A stretch of 64,000 nucleotides of DNA, taken from positions 10,602,001 through 10,666,000 of the forward strand of contig OX359246.1 of assembly GCA_947179485.1 (NCBI GenBank), given 5' to 3'. The DNA comes from Allacma fusca (lineage: Eukaryota > Arthropoda > Collembola > Symphypleona > Sminthuridae). Below, piece by piece: positions 36,005-47,883 of the stretch; positions within the stretch are counted from its first letter, which is position 1, and the number at the start of each line of letters is the position of its first letter. The notes under the pieces are model-generated. The model was not told the origin of the DNA. It was given only the letters and a program-made list of their open reading frames with translations, and made no database searches. A program made the translations under genes and the position numbers.

Positions 36005-36498
36005 TTTTGGTTTAAGTTGGCGTGTATCAATATGAGACAAATGCAGATGTCAAAACATATGAATATTGAATAAATATGAGACACTATTAATTATTGTGAG
36101 AATCAAAACGATACACCAATGAATAAATTAAACCATTGAAACTGATCTGTGATTAATGAGAAGATTAAAATAAAATTGATTTATTTATGAAATCAAAAGA
36201 AACTGAAAGGGAAATTAAAGAAAGATTAAATGATTGATTGGATTGATCCGAAGACCAGAACAAGACTAAAAATACATTCTTACAAATCTTCTGGACTAGA
36301 TACACTAGTCCTAATGATCACTAATTCTAAAATTAATACATACATGATAAATGGGTAACGGAAGTTACCAAGGCCGCTGACTGGATACAGTCAGCAAATA
36401 ATAAACTTTAATGATTTAGCTCGCAGGCTAAATTGTACTTTAAAATGATCCTTAAATAATTGTATGGAAAAACATACTTAATTCATCTTAACCTAACA
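36005..36498 (-). repeat. 5' LTR of the Ty3/gypsy-type element
   Basis: 494 bp, one mismatch to the partner at 27540-28033. It should hold the element promoter on the minus strand. Confidence 0.93.
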
Positions 36499-37537
36499 AT
36501 TAAACTAAACGTCTGGTATGCGTTGCCGAAGAAGATGCAGGAAGACTGCTTAAATGATTCCCACTATGAGTTTTGCAGTGACTTTCATCTTGCACGTTAG
36601 AGTAGGCGGGAATCACTACTACGCGATCCCCACTGACAATATGCGAAACGGCACAAGTCGCTTACGTAAAATTATTATCTCAACATTTTAACGAGGGAAG
36701 CCGTGCATGCTTTGTATTTTTTTCTCCGCTAGATGGTTGCGTAGTTCCCGGGAACGTGAAGCGTGTAACGGGTGTGGGAACGAAGATGTTCCCGGTTCCC
36801 GACGGGAACACAAATACCTTCATCAAGCTGGAACCCGTTCCCAAACCCGGTCCCGATCCCGAAATCCCGGGTCTGCTGAGCATGTTCCTGAACCTGGTCC
36901 CAAAGTATTTGGGAACAATAATTAGACACCCGAACTCGAACCCGTTCCCGATCCCGAACCCAATTCCCGGGTGTATCCCGATCCCAAAAGTAGCTCTACT
37001 ATGACGACAGTATCAGGAGCACCGATTTCACTCTCATTAAAAAAGGCTTTCGGTCCTATTTCCACTCTTCGAAAGAATTTGTTCAAATAAGTACTCAAAT
37101 TTTCCAAGTCCTGTCCTCCTTTCTCCACAAAGTAATGTAATGGCCACTTGCCAACCTCAAATACAAACACTGGCGCAAAAAAAACAACAAATTTTCTGTC
37201 ATTTCAATGCAATTAAATTAAATATTTTCATAACTGATCAAAAGAATTTACATCCCACCCGGTCTCTTTTCTACGTCAAATCCACTGACATAATAGGGGA
37301 ACTTGTCTGAGATGTCCTTTGGAGACTTCCAACTATCCAGAAATTCATTTTGCTCCTGCAATTTTGTCAATAAGGATTTATCATTTTAGAAGTGGCTTCG
37401 TAAATCGGAACTAATAATCATATGCCTTCATATTTTGTTACCTTTTGATTTAATATTTTTGCCACTGCTGTAGCAAAGACCGGGCGGTATGAAATCTCTA
37501 CGAGTGAAAACACAAAAACTGTAACAAAAAGCTTCAT

Positions 37538-38225
37538 TTTAAAAAGTGCTGGACATATGTACATATGTGCAATGATATAGACAACTGATATGACGCTTAG
37601 ACTTCTCTCGACTGAAATGTTCCAACAAGTATAGCAATATGAGTACGTCCATGAAACTGTTTTTTTCCGATTTTTCTCACAGACGTTTTGGCAATATTCA
37701 AGCTCCGCATTATTGGGTAGTGTGGAGCACGCGTCAGGAACATTTGACACACTTCTGGTGCTCTCAGGTTTGCGTTTGCAGGCTGTAGGAGTAACCTGAA
37801 TTAAAACAGATATGAAATAATGTCTAATAAGTTTTATAGGAACTGCCCTGGCTGATGTGATCGTGTAGCATAAATTCTCCAGATGAAGTTGAAGATATTC
37901 ATTTAATATCCCACCAGGGTTGAAATATATAATCGATATGTGTATCTATGTGTGTATATCCAGATATATATCAATATATCAACCCGTCTGGTAATGTGTG
38001 CCATGTGACGTTAGAGAGTTTTTACGTAGCTCCAGAAGGTTCCACATTACCTGTTTTAGCAGGAATTGTACATTGTAAATTCTTTATTGAAGGACTTCCA
38101 CTTCTTTAAAAATAAATGTTTCCCAGACACAATGAAAAGAATATTTGTATAAAATATATAATGTTATATATGTATATAATAAGTGTTGGCATCACGTGCT
38201 GGAGAGTTGTAACTTGTAATAAATA
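37538..38225. repeat. Upstream block of copy E (duplicate of 11719-12362)
   Basis: It follows the flank of copy B to the TCACGTGCTGGAGAG region. There the homology stops at about 38225 and resumes at 42236, so about 4 kb was inserted here. Confidence 0.7.
37618..37631 (-). promoter_or_regulatory. Shared promoter-like motif of copy E
   Basis: TACTTGTTGGAACA, then TTTCAGTCGAGAG with an initiator-like TCAGT, as in copy B. Confidence 0.45.
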
Positions 38226-39603
38226 TATAACAGGCTTTACTATTGTTATTATTACCCCGCACCTCCACCATGTTATTATTAATGTAGTAGTTAATGGTGG
38301 TTCGTAATTGAGGAGAATGAAATGAAGAGCCGATTATGGAAATTAAAGGGAATATTGATGGTAATGAGAGTGAGAGCCGAGATGATGGGGAAAATGTAGA
38401 CGGTAGAGAGGCACTTGCTTTGGAGTGAGGGATTTCGGGTTTTAGTCTCAACGTATGGAAGATACGAAAGTAAGATGCGTAAGCACGTATAAGGAGTTGT
38501 TCTCACAGTATATAGTTTTTATTTATAATGCGTAGTTTTGATACACAGTCGAGTCTCACACGCCTTCCCTTGCTCTGCTTAGTTCAAGATCTGATGTTAC
38601 TCTCCTCTTCGTACCTACGGAGGCACGAGGTTTTATACGGAGGTGAGCACAAATGTGCCCACCTCCAGTATTTACAAAGGTTTAAGTTTGAACCAATAAT
38701 ATTTAGTTACACATTTTTAAAGGAAACCTCAACACAGAAAAGTAACTCTGGATGTCGGAAATCTACGTTATCCTTAATTCCTATGTCTAAGCTTAGCAAG
38801 GATGCCTAAAAGTAGCTACTTGCCACCTTTTTGCCTTCAAACGCACGCTAACTTGAGGGTAGTCTTCCTCTACATATGTACCTAGCGGAGCGCCATTTGA
38901 TTACATGGCGTTCCATGCGTAGGTACATTGGCCGACAAGTGCCGTATTGGGAGATAGTAGTGGCGTAGTTGACGTTACATTTATTGAGTGTTACAAAACT
39001 ACTTAACACTATATACTGCTAGTCTCACTTCTCAGGAATAAAATTAGCGTTTTCCTGACTTTTGGCTGTCAAAACTGCAAGGAAGCTTCCTGTACAAATC
39101 ACTATTAATTGTATTTGGCTTACCCATTTTAAACGTGAACATTAAAGCAAATCCTTGAAACAAAAATATTAAAAAACTTTTAAATGTAAAACTTTGGCGG
39201 GTTATAAAGGCTGAGATCGAATCGACCAGTAAACATTTATCTGTCTATTAATTAAATTTAAAATATTTTAGGTGTAATCTATTTTTCCGAAACAAATATA
39301 AACGTTTACGCCATGTTGCAAAAAATATTTTTCTCATTGTAGCACATACAAGCGGAAAATAGTACATGCATACTTGTATAGTGATTATTTCACCTAGGTA
39401 AATTTCAAATTATCTTGGCGGCAGATCCGCAGGCTAATTTAATAATTTAGTAAAAACTATTCTAACAGCTCGAAGGACAGGAGAACATAAAGACACGAGA
39501 TGGAGGAGAATTTTTGCATGGAATCGTGTTCGAAAGCCAAAAGTAAATTCGATCAATGCGGTCACCAATTTCACAAAAGGGACAAAAGTTGATTCACAAG
39601 TTG
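38226..39603 (+). mobile_element. LTR-like remnant (related to 18000-19390) and unassigned DNA
   Basis: 38741-38960 matches 18840-19060, including TACCTAGCGGAGCGCCATT and GGCCGACAAG. A TGTTCTCACAGTATATAG start near 38495 could be the LTR edge. 38990-39603 shows nothing recognised. Confidence 0.35.
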
Positions 39604-39611
39604 TGGGTCAT

Positions 39612-40731
39612 CAGGGTTGCTGATTTTTTTGATTTTTTTGAAAAAAATCAAAAAAATCGGATTTATTTGATTTAAATCGGACTTTTTTGATTTAAATCAA
39701 TATTTTCTGATTTAAATTCAAAATTTTATCGTACGATAGAATAACCATACAAACTTTTGGATTTTTATTTTCCTCGTAGTATTGTACACTTTTGGTACCA
39801 ATAAAACTTAATAATGATGAACAATAATAAAATATATTGAGAGAAAATTACAAAAGCAAGTCAACTACCTAATATGAAACAAAAAGCTGGTTAAAGGCCA
39901 GTTCCAAATATCAGCAATATTTTTTACATTGTAGCAATTTGGAATTCGGTTTTGTCTTTGAAGCCAAACGCTGTGTAGGACGGATACCAATCTCTTTTGG
40001 ATTTTTATTAATATATAAATATATTTATAATTAAATATATATATAACGTGTATAGTGAGAACATATATAGTGATTCGGGACGGGATGATAGAGTATGTAG
40101 GAACAGCAAAATTATTTCAAATTCGGAATATACCGTTTAAACAAGTGCGAATATCTCTCCGTACAAGAGTGACATTTAAAAAATGCAAAATTCACACAGT
40201 AAAATATTGCCACTTTAAATGGTACTCTTTTAGAAAGATTGGGTATTGGGATGTTTTTGTAGCTACTGAGTATCTGTTAGGGACGAGAAAATTTCAGGGC
40301 ATAAATATTGTCGGCGTGTTATTTCGGGACGGGATTGGGATATACTTATTTTTGTCCCTGGATTTTGAAACGAGACAGAATCTTCTGTGGGACATAACAA
40401 TTGTCCCCAGCAGAAGTTCTAGTAATATACAATATTTAAAAACTCACTCATATCAAATTTTATGTGACAGCTTGACAAATAATCAATATGACGTATCCAA
40501 ATTATACTGAAAATGATAAAAATCCAAAATGATCTCATGCCCAAAATTCATAAAAACACAAAACTGCGCGTTTTACGACGTCTCCAGATGTGAAATTAAA
40601 TTTTAGCTTACCGTAAAAGTCGAAGAGTCAATTTTGATTTAAATCAATGATTTATTTGAAAAAAATCAAGTGATTTAAATCTTGATTTAAATCAAGATTT
40701 AAATCAACGTGATTTAAATCAAGCCACCCTG
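39612..40731. mobile_element. hAT-type MITE, GATTTAAATCAA family
   Basis: Ends CAGGGTTGCTGATTT and AAATCAAGCCACCCTG, with target duplication TGGGTCAT at 39604-39611 and 40732-40739. The interior next to each end iterates TTGATTTAAATC words that start within the terminal repeat. The 151-codon frame at 40055-40510 lies in a middle segment with GGGACGGGAT words and is not gene-like. Confidence 0.88.
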
Positions 40732-40739
40732 TGGGTCAT

Positions 40740-42235
40740 GCTACGGTAGTCTGATTTAGATTTTTAAAGCGACCCTTCTCACCCAATGATTTTAAATTGA
40801 GTGTTTTTATGTCAGTCAATATCACGATAATCGGGATTTATTGCAGTTTTCAGAGCATAAAGTCAGGAAAAGTTTAATTTGATTTATGAAACGTAGTGGG
40901 GCAGTTATATAGTCTGCTCCTCACTGACATTTATTGACGTGACATTGTCCCGCTGTCTGTTATTCAGGAGTGCCTGATTTAAATACAACCCTAGGAATTG
41001 AATGCACCGCCACACCTCAAGGAAACAAAGGATATTTTTTTATTCATCAATCTTTACTATTGTTGAACTTGTTAAATCAGGAATATTATTTCCTGCTACC
41101 CATGCCAATCATTTTGACTTCCCCATGGCAGATAGCTTACAATAATGTTGGCGCTGTTCAGGTGCCGACCAAAATTTCGGTCTGGTTCAAAGGTTTTAAT
41201 AATTTGAAATGATCCGTTCCAAATTTATGGCACGAATAGATCTGCTTCAAAATGTCGGACCAAACAGTTAAAACCATATTTCTTTATAAGGAGTATGACG
41301 GATAATTTGGTCGGACTAAATTGTAAACTCGATAGGTTTTTTCTCTGATAGTATTGAAGACGATATAACACTAACAGAGTATTAAAACATCAAGCAAAAG
41401 AATTTATTTCTGTTATTTTAATAGTACCAATTACAAATAAGTTGCTTGATGAAAATTTTGCATAAAATAATTCACCGCAACAAAATATGGCCAAATTGAT
41501 CTGGTTGATCTGATGGAACAATCCATGCACTTTTAAACCAGTAAGTCTACAGCTGAGAATGTTCCTTGGTCCGAAATTGTGGAGCATATCTTTGTGGTGT
41601 AGCCATATGCTTAAACCATACCAAAACAAAAATTAAATAACAGATCGAGCCATTCCCAGAACTAGTTCGCAATCAGTTCAGTGATTCTTCGACTTCTCTA
41701 TTTGAAATCCATAATTTTCCCCTAGTAATTATTTAATGTTTGTAATAAAAACATTCTAGTATATGCGATTCAGCTGCTGTCTTTACAAGTTGAAAAATGT
41801 ATACAACAGCGAGCTAACGAAAAATAATGTGTAGCGTTATATATACAAACATAATTACGTTTATAGCCACTTGTCAAGGGAACAAAATCCCTGTACCCGT
41901 TCCGTTTCCTGAACTTTAGTAACAGTTATTTTATGAATTTAAACAGGTTCCTACTCCCACTTTGGGAACAAAATTTTGGGCTCTGATTAAGGCTATATTT
42001 TTGTAAGTTTTATAAAAATAATTTATTAGAATTGCATATAAAAGGATAGATGGGCTTCTTTGACAGTTATAAATTTTACATTCATATGTATGTAACACTA
42101 AAATTTATGATTATAAGCAATTCTCCAGCTGTACTCTATCTTTCCAACTCAATAACTATAAAATAACTAGACCAATGTGAATTACTGTAGTGTCTACATT
42201 TACATATGTATAAACAATTCAATTCACTTACGAAA
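40740..42235. other. No recognised gene; inserted DNA of unknown origin
   Basis: This is absent from the paralogous block near 12362-12405. It has scattered GTTCC/GGAAC words near 41880-41980 and AAATTT-rich stretches. No ends, domains or RNA genes were recognised. Confidence 0.4.
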
Positions 42236-44949
42236 TAAAAATTTCTAATTTGTGTAAACCTTGGTTTCAAATTTGAAAGAATTATTTTGTTGGACAATTG
42301 GTAATTTCCAGTGAGGAAAACTCGGAGTGTCATAGAACTACATATAAGCTATTATATTAGTTGAACATACAGATAAAGGTTGGGAAGAATTATTTCATGC
42401 CAGATTTGGCAGTCATTAATATAACATATATATATCAAACCACCATATACAGGGTATCCCATCTTTATTTTCTTCCAAACCCTCCAGTCCATACAAGGGA
42501 CAACGAGACAAAGTATGTGTTTTCCATATTTTGATACAAATTCTTTTCCACTAGAGCTTCCTTCGGGTTTCCGAAATCCCGAAGTTCCGTGTTCGGAAAC
42601 GGAACGGAACAATTTCGGAACATTCGTTTTGGTTCCGTCATTGAATCGGGACAAAACCGGAACATGAGCACTTGTACCGATGATATTGGAACCGGGACGG
42701 TTCAGAGCAACGGTACGAAAAATGTTCCATATAATTTATGTCTTCGGAAAGCGGAATGGTTCTGTTCCGTTCCGAACCGATCCCGGTACAATTTCTGAAG
42801 TGTCGCGCCATCATTCAACTAGAATGGAAACACATTTCTTATTGCTCTGGCTTGTAAGTTGTTAGCAGTTTTTGCCAAAATAACGAAATTGGATGAACAC
42901 AGTTAGATTTAATTTACGCAAATGCTTATATGTACAGTGCACTCTCGCTATAAGAGGCCTCCGTATAAGAGCATGTTCAATATAAGAGCACTCCCAGGTC
43001 CCCCCTATAGGATTGTTGGGCTGTAAATGTAAATGTTCCCTATAAGAGCACCGCTTATAAGAGCATTTTTGATGTAAGAGCTGGTATTTTACATTAGTGC
43101 CCCTCATGGGTACAGGTTTTACCCGGGTATTTGGGTACAGGTTCAGGTACAGGTACGTATCAGGTACATACTTTTTGTACCCATCCAATTTGGGTACAGG
43201 TTCAGGTTCAGTTGTTAGATACCTGAAAATTCAGGTTCAGGTTCAGGTATGGGTACAGGTACAAAAACTACTCTTTTGGGTATAAACCCATCAGGTACGG
43301 GTACGCACTGGGTAAATACCTGAACCTGAATGTAAAATACCTGAACTTTCAGGTATTTCTCAGTCAATAATAATTTTCCATGTTACACCTGTAAAGGTGT
43401 TGTTGAGCTTTAAAAACTCATTTCGAATTTTTGACTTTGAAACATGTTGCATTAAAATTTATATGTATAAACTCAGTCATGAAAACTAATTCCACCATAT
43501 AGGAACACGTGGCTAGTTACCTAGCATTAGTTGGAATGACCAGAGATCTTTTAGCACTTCCTGGAACTGGAGTTTAGATAGACTTCTCCTATGGCCCAGA
43601 TCTTCTGACGCTTAAACGCTTATATAAGAGTGGGGATACGTTAGGAAATATATTTGTCTCAAAGCTTGGCTGAAGTTAAAATCTGGGGAGTCTGAATATG
43701 AAAAAATGTTTTCCATTGCGAAAGCAGATTGCAAAACAAATCCTTCATTATTTAATTTCTCGGCATTATTGAACGTTTAGAAATAATTTTATTGCAGTTG
43801 TATTGTTACAATGAACTTAGTTATCATATCGGAGATCTTGCTATTACCTTTTCAACCTTTTTGTAATCTTATATTATATGGAGTGAGTATGTTCATTTGA
43901 ATTTTCGCGCCAAATCTACGAGCCAATAAGAAAGCTGCGTCTAATTTAAAAATTAGTACAAAAAATAAAAGAGCATATTGTTAAAAAAGAGCAAAAAATG
44001 TAAAAACATCTGCGTAAATAAATACAAAAAGTAGAAAAGTATATATTGTAAAAAAGCGCAAAAAATATAAAAACATCTGCGTAAATAAGAACAAAAAGTA
44101 AAAAAGCATTTGTAAAAAAGCACAAAAAATAAAAAAGCATCCTCTCTACTAAATTCAAAGAGTGGACAGTCTTCGTCTTTGTCTTGGTGTAATGCGGATT
44201 TGAGATTTAAATTTAAGTGCGCTAAATGAATTATTAAAATGAATTTCTAAAATATTTTAAATAAATTATTAAAGCATTATACAATATCAATGGCGGCGAC
44301 ATTGTCACGGGCAGCCATTTACCACCAAGACGGCCCACGCTTTCAAATTAGAAGAAAGGATTATTTTTTTTTGAATTAAAAAATGAATTATTAAAGCCGG
44401 ATACAGTAGCAACGGCGGCGAAATTGTCACGGCCATGCAGCCATTCAGTACCAAGACGGCCCACTCATTCAAATTAGTATTTCTAAACAAAGAAAATAAA
44501 CTATTAAAGCATTATACAGTAGCAAGGGCGGCGACAGGGGGCCGTCCCGGGGTCTTGCGACGTGAGACCTTTGGGCTTTCTTAATAATAATTACTATAAT
44601 TTAACGTAAGCTTCGTTGTGACGATGAAAAATTCTCAAGGAAAAGTTTAGATACAGTTGATATTTGTGTATCGAAGCCAATGATTTTACATGGTCAACTG
44701 TATGTTGCATTTTCGACAAATCAAAAATAAAGATTAAGATCATTGTAAATGACACTGCAGAAAGGTGAAGGAACCTACACAAGTAATTGTGTATTTAAAG
44801 AAGTTGTGTAATAGATTATAGTCATACGAAATTATATTTCAGAATCAAACATGATTATTTAAAAAATATTCGATAAAAAAATCACTTCAGCAATATAACT
44901 TTAATACTAGCGGATCAAGTAGTTATACTGTTGGTGTTGTTATTGGGAA

Positions 44950-45285
44950 GTGGAGGTTATCTACCGACGTAAGTGGTGGCTTGATCCGCTCAAAGAGAAT
45001 TTTATATTCGCTAGGGTTTTAACAGGAAGGGCGGAAGGGGACACCATGTTTCTTTCCCAAGTTACACTAATTTCAAATGAGGGTGATACCCGTTTGTTTT
45101 ATAGGAAAGTAGGCATTTGGTTATCAAAACCGTTTACTCATGGTCAGATCTATGTAGAATTTTTTAGAGCGACTTCTCAAAACAGTGGAAGAGTATATGT
45201 CGACAAAACTGAGGATCAGGGGAACTACAGGGTGAATGGAATGGTACTTATAGAGATTAGACTTATAGAGTACAAAATATTATAA
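44950..45285 (+). pseudogene. Helitron helicase C-terminal fragment
   Basis: The open stretch contains ARVLTGRAEGDTMF, then LFYRKVGIWLSKPFTHGQIY and FFRATSQ. These match the last part of Helitron Pif1-type helicases. The segment normally lying between those blocks (the INKAQGQ-type helicase motif) is missing, so it has no helicase activity. The initial ATG is incidental. The same fragment, with more breaks, is in the copy at 20960-21240. Confidence 0.65.
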
Positions 45286-45473
45286 ACTTTGCAGAGCTCC
45301 ATATAGAAGGAAAGTTGAAGTAAAAATTGTCAACATTTAGCATCAAGGCAAAATACTTGATGACAGAAATGAAACGTTTACAATAAATATTGTTTTAAGG
45401 AAGTTTTTAATCGTTAAATTTACTGATTTGTAAAAATATATGCGGGACCGACTCCCAGCCGCGGTCTAGGGAT

Positions 45474-46146
45474 TAGTGGTCGGACCAATTCAGTTTAAAT
45501 TGCAATTTTACAATTCAATTCAATTCAGTTCAGTTCAATTCAGGGATTTTTCAATTCAATTCAATCGTTTACTGAACCGAATAATTCAATTCACCTGTTG
45601 AATCAAATTGAATTGTTTTGTTTGAATTCCAATTCAAAACAATTTCAGGCTGAATCAAAACCGATATTGTAAGGATAAGTTTAGCACCATCTTTGCGTCA
45701 ATATAATCCACAGGTCACTCTCTTGGAGGAGTTCTTTATTGGTTGAAATCGTAATACGTAAAAAAACGACAAACTGTTCCACTGATTTCAATGGAATTTT
45801 TTTACACTTACCAGTCTGTACTACTAGTTAATTTTTTTCAAAAATTATCAAAATGTTATTTTTTCAAAATTTTGCATTTTTATTTTTCAAATGAGCTCAA
45901 CATAATGCTATAAAAAGGGCAAGGAGAGATGGCCTTAGCTGACACGCCACCCTAGCCACCTTGACAGTATTTAAATATGCTCGGCGAACCAAATGGTTTA
46001 CAATTCAGTTCAGTTCATAGAGTGAACTGAATTGAATTGAATTGTTTTTTACTGAACCGAATTGAAACCCATATTTTAATCCAGTTCAGTATTCGAACTG
46101 GATTGAATTGTAAATTTTGAATTGAATTGAATTGTTCCGACCACTA
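45474..46146. mobile_element. hAT-type MITE, AATTCAATTC family (innermost, fifth level)
   Basis: Ends TAGTGGTCGGACCAATT and AATTGTTCCGACCACTA, with target duplication CTAGGGAT at 45466-45473 and 46147-46154, fitting the hAT nTnnnnAn preference. The other Helitron copy keeps the empty site at 20717-20724 (complement). The arms iterate AATTCAATTC words. Confidence 0.92.
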
Positions 46147-47883
46147 CTAGGGATCAAACAAGGGCCTTAGTGTGAAGTTCAACAGTGCGCTCAACCATGA
46201 TTTTTTCATGTGTTTATCGATTTTTTGCATTTTAATTGGCGTTTATTCTGCTATCTGTCTAGACTATTATCACGCAATTATTATTAATTACAACAAACCA
46301 AGAAGTCAAGCAAATCTCCCTGCGGAGCAGGGCTTTTACTAGTCATTTATAACTGTTGATAATTCCAGTACTTAGTCATACTTTCGAAGAATAAACAATA
46401 AAAATAAATCTAATATGATAAATACATTTATAAAGTCAAAACGTCATGGTCACAGATATTTTAATTAGTTTTTTCTGTAATATCTTTAGTAATCCTTTAA
46501 ATTAGTACAACCGAAAATACCCGGGTAGGTTCAGGTACTTTTAAAATATACCCGGGTACAGGTACTTTTTTGGGTACTTTTTGGGTTCAGGTACTTTTCA
46601 GGTACAGGTACTCCTGATTTAGTTTAACTACAGGTACAGGTTCAGGAAAATTGAACCCAGGTATTCAGGTACAGGTACGGGTACAGGTTCAAAAAATCCA
46701 TGTACCCATGATTCAGGTACAGGTTCAGGTCCAGGTACAACATTTTTGTACCCATGCGGGGCACTATTTTACATCCTCATGGTAAACAAGATCCATTATA
46801 AGAGCATATGAGCAGACATCGAAACGTTTATGAAACGTTTGCAGGAAAATCTCACGAACGTGAATGCGCACAGTGTACTGAAGTTGGTGACGAGGGAGCA
46901 GACACCCATCACATTATAGATACAATTTATCCTGGCTAATTTGCAAGGATGCATATGAACCTGAATTACTGGATTCTCTGGATACAGTTGAAAATATTGT
47001 AGACAAATCCCTTGCAATGAATTTTCGGCAGGTTCACATTACTGACTATTTCATTCTAAGCAAACACTAATTCAATAATTGATAATATTTGTAAATAACA
47101 TTTTATTTTATCCTATAATCTAATGTACTCTGTAATGGCGTTGTCTTATTTAGCCGACTTCTTGATAATGTAGATCTATGTAATGTATTATCACTATTTT
47201 AATGTATTTAGATATATGTTCTCTATAGGAGCATACCGTTATAAGAGCGCTTTTTGCGTGCTTTTATCGGTGCTCTTATAGCGAGAGTGCACTCTATTTC
47301 GAGTATCGTTTTCCATGAAAATCAACAGTATAACTAATTTGTTTTATAAACATGGGCGATTTTTCTCGAAATGAAAATTCTGAAATCGTTATTATTAGCA
47401 TCTATGAAGTAAGCTTGCAGGAAATTAACATTGTTAGGCCATTGAAGTCCATACGCTACAAATATTTATTGCTAAAAAATAATTATATAATACTGCACAG
47501 TAGTTCTTTTTATATGGCCTAATTATTATTAAATATTATTTTATATAATTAAATAATAGCATTCCCTAGCATCCAATCTATTAAAAGTATATCATGTATA
47601 TTAAGTTGCCAGTAATTTGTACACGCATTTCACGTATATGTTGTGAAAAATTCCGGGATATTTCGGAACGGAACGGGTTCGGAACGGAAAAACTAGCATA
47701 ATACGGAACGGAACACAACCTGTAACGGAAAAAATACTTTACTCCTTTGTTCCGAACGGTGTCAGTTCAAATGTTCCGATGTCCCGACAGCCGGAACGGA
47801 ACCGGGAACAATATTATTTGTAGGTTTCGGAACGGAACGGAATTTCCTACGGAACAAAAATGTTGAACACATTGGAAGCTCTA

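Larger units (their letters stand above)
27540..36498 (-). mobile_element. Ty3/gypsy-type LTR retrotransposon with a third ORF region
   Basis: Two 494-bp LTRs (27540-28033 and 36005-36498) are flanked by the 4-bp duplication ATTA (27536-27539 and 36499-36502). They differ by a single base (27702 C versus 36167 A), so the insertion is young. The order on the minus strand is gag, protease, reverse transcriptase/RNase H/integrase, then two overlapping frames with membrane segments. RT-RNaseH-integrase order places it in Ty3/gypsy; the third region gives it an errantivirus-like layout. Despite its youth, the coding part shows a frame break in gag, a frame change between protease and RT at a run of six C, and an in-frame TAA in integrase. 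Confidence 0.93.
27198..36998. mobile_element. hAT-type MITE, CCCGAACCCGATC family, carrying a nested LTR element
   Basis: Ends TAGAGCTACTTGTGGG and CCCAAAAGTAGCTCTA. The target duplication CTATGACG (27190-27197 and 36999-37006) lies in exon 3 of copy E. The interior next to each end iterates GATCCCGAACCCG / CGGGTTCGGGATC words. Removing the LTR element and one ATTA leaves about 838 bp. No transposase. The small frames at 27190-27465 and 36680-37004 are by-products of the repeats. Confidence 0.9.
26623..37537 (-). pseudogene. SEC14/CRAL-TRIO-like gene, copy E, interrupted by nested transposons
   Basis: Exons 37442-37537, 37259-37355, the split exon 3 (37007-37169 plus 27145-27197), 26942-27019 and 26623-26819 have the standard lengths. 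They stay open apart from the insertion. A 9.8-kb composite with 8-bp duplication CTATGACG sits in the codons just before the IIDWEDFSL-like strand. Donor 2 is GTGGGATG, weaker than the GTGAGCC or GTAAGAC of its relatives. The signal peptide begins MKLFVTVFVF. It is nearest to copy B. The gene cannot make the normal protein unless the insertion is spliced out. The flawless remainder suggests a recent hit. Confidence 0.87.
43867..46342 (+). mobile_element. Non-autonomous Helitron, copy 2 (fourth level)
   Basis: Starts TCTTATATTATATGGAGTGA after A. It ends with hairpin CCCTGC-GGA-GCAGGG (46318-46332) and CTAG (46339-46342), followed by T. It is the inverted partner of 20515-22325. Three units of about 115 bp containing GGCGGCGACATTGTCACGG lie at about 44265-44545. 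AAAAAGCATaaaa-type low-complexity units lie at 43950-44150. Confidence 0.92.
43095..46766. mobile_element. hAT-type MITE, GGTACAGGTTCAGG family (third level)
   Basis: Ends TAGTGCCCCTCATGGGTAC and GTACCCATGCGGGGCACTA, with target duplication TTTTACAT at 43087-43094 and 46767-46774. The arms iterate GGTACAGGTTCAGG. The terminal repeat and word are related to those of 23999-24531. Confidence 0.9.
42935..47294. mobile_element. pogo/Tigger-like MITE, ATAAGAGCA words (second level)
   Basis: TA at 42933-42934 and 47295-47296. The left end is CAGTGCACTCTCGCTATAAG. The right end reads CTTATAGCGAGAGTGCACTC, one terminal mismatch. ATAAGAGCA-type words repeat inside both arms. No transposase. Confidence 0.75.
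42552..47883. mobile_element. hAT-type MITE, GGAACGGAAC family: outermost of a five-deep nest
   Basis: Ends TAGAGCTTCCTTCGGG and CACATTGGAAGCTCTA, with target duplication TTTTCCAC at 42544-42551 and 47884-47891. The paralogue at 12703-12710 has the single, empty TTTTCCAC in the same context. Its own interior (42570-42800 and 47650-47870) iterates GGAACGGAAC / GTTCCGTTCCG words. The rest is younger insertions. Confidence 0.9.

Noticed and set aside
38495..38985. Solo LTR with defined borders
   Set aside because: Similarity to 18418-19080 is clear in part, but neither copy shows flanking duplications or a matching second LTR, so only a remnant is reported.
40055..40510. 151-codon plus-strand frame
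   Set aside because: It lies wholly inside the 39612-40731 MITE, uses repeat words and AT-rich sequence, and shows no domain.
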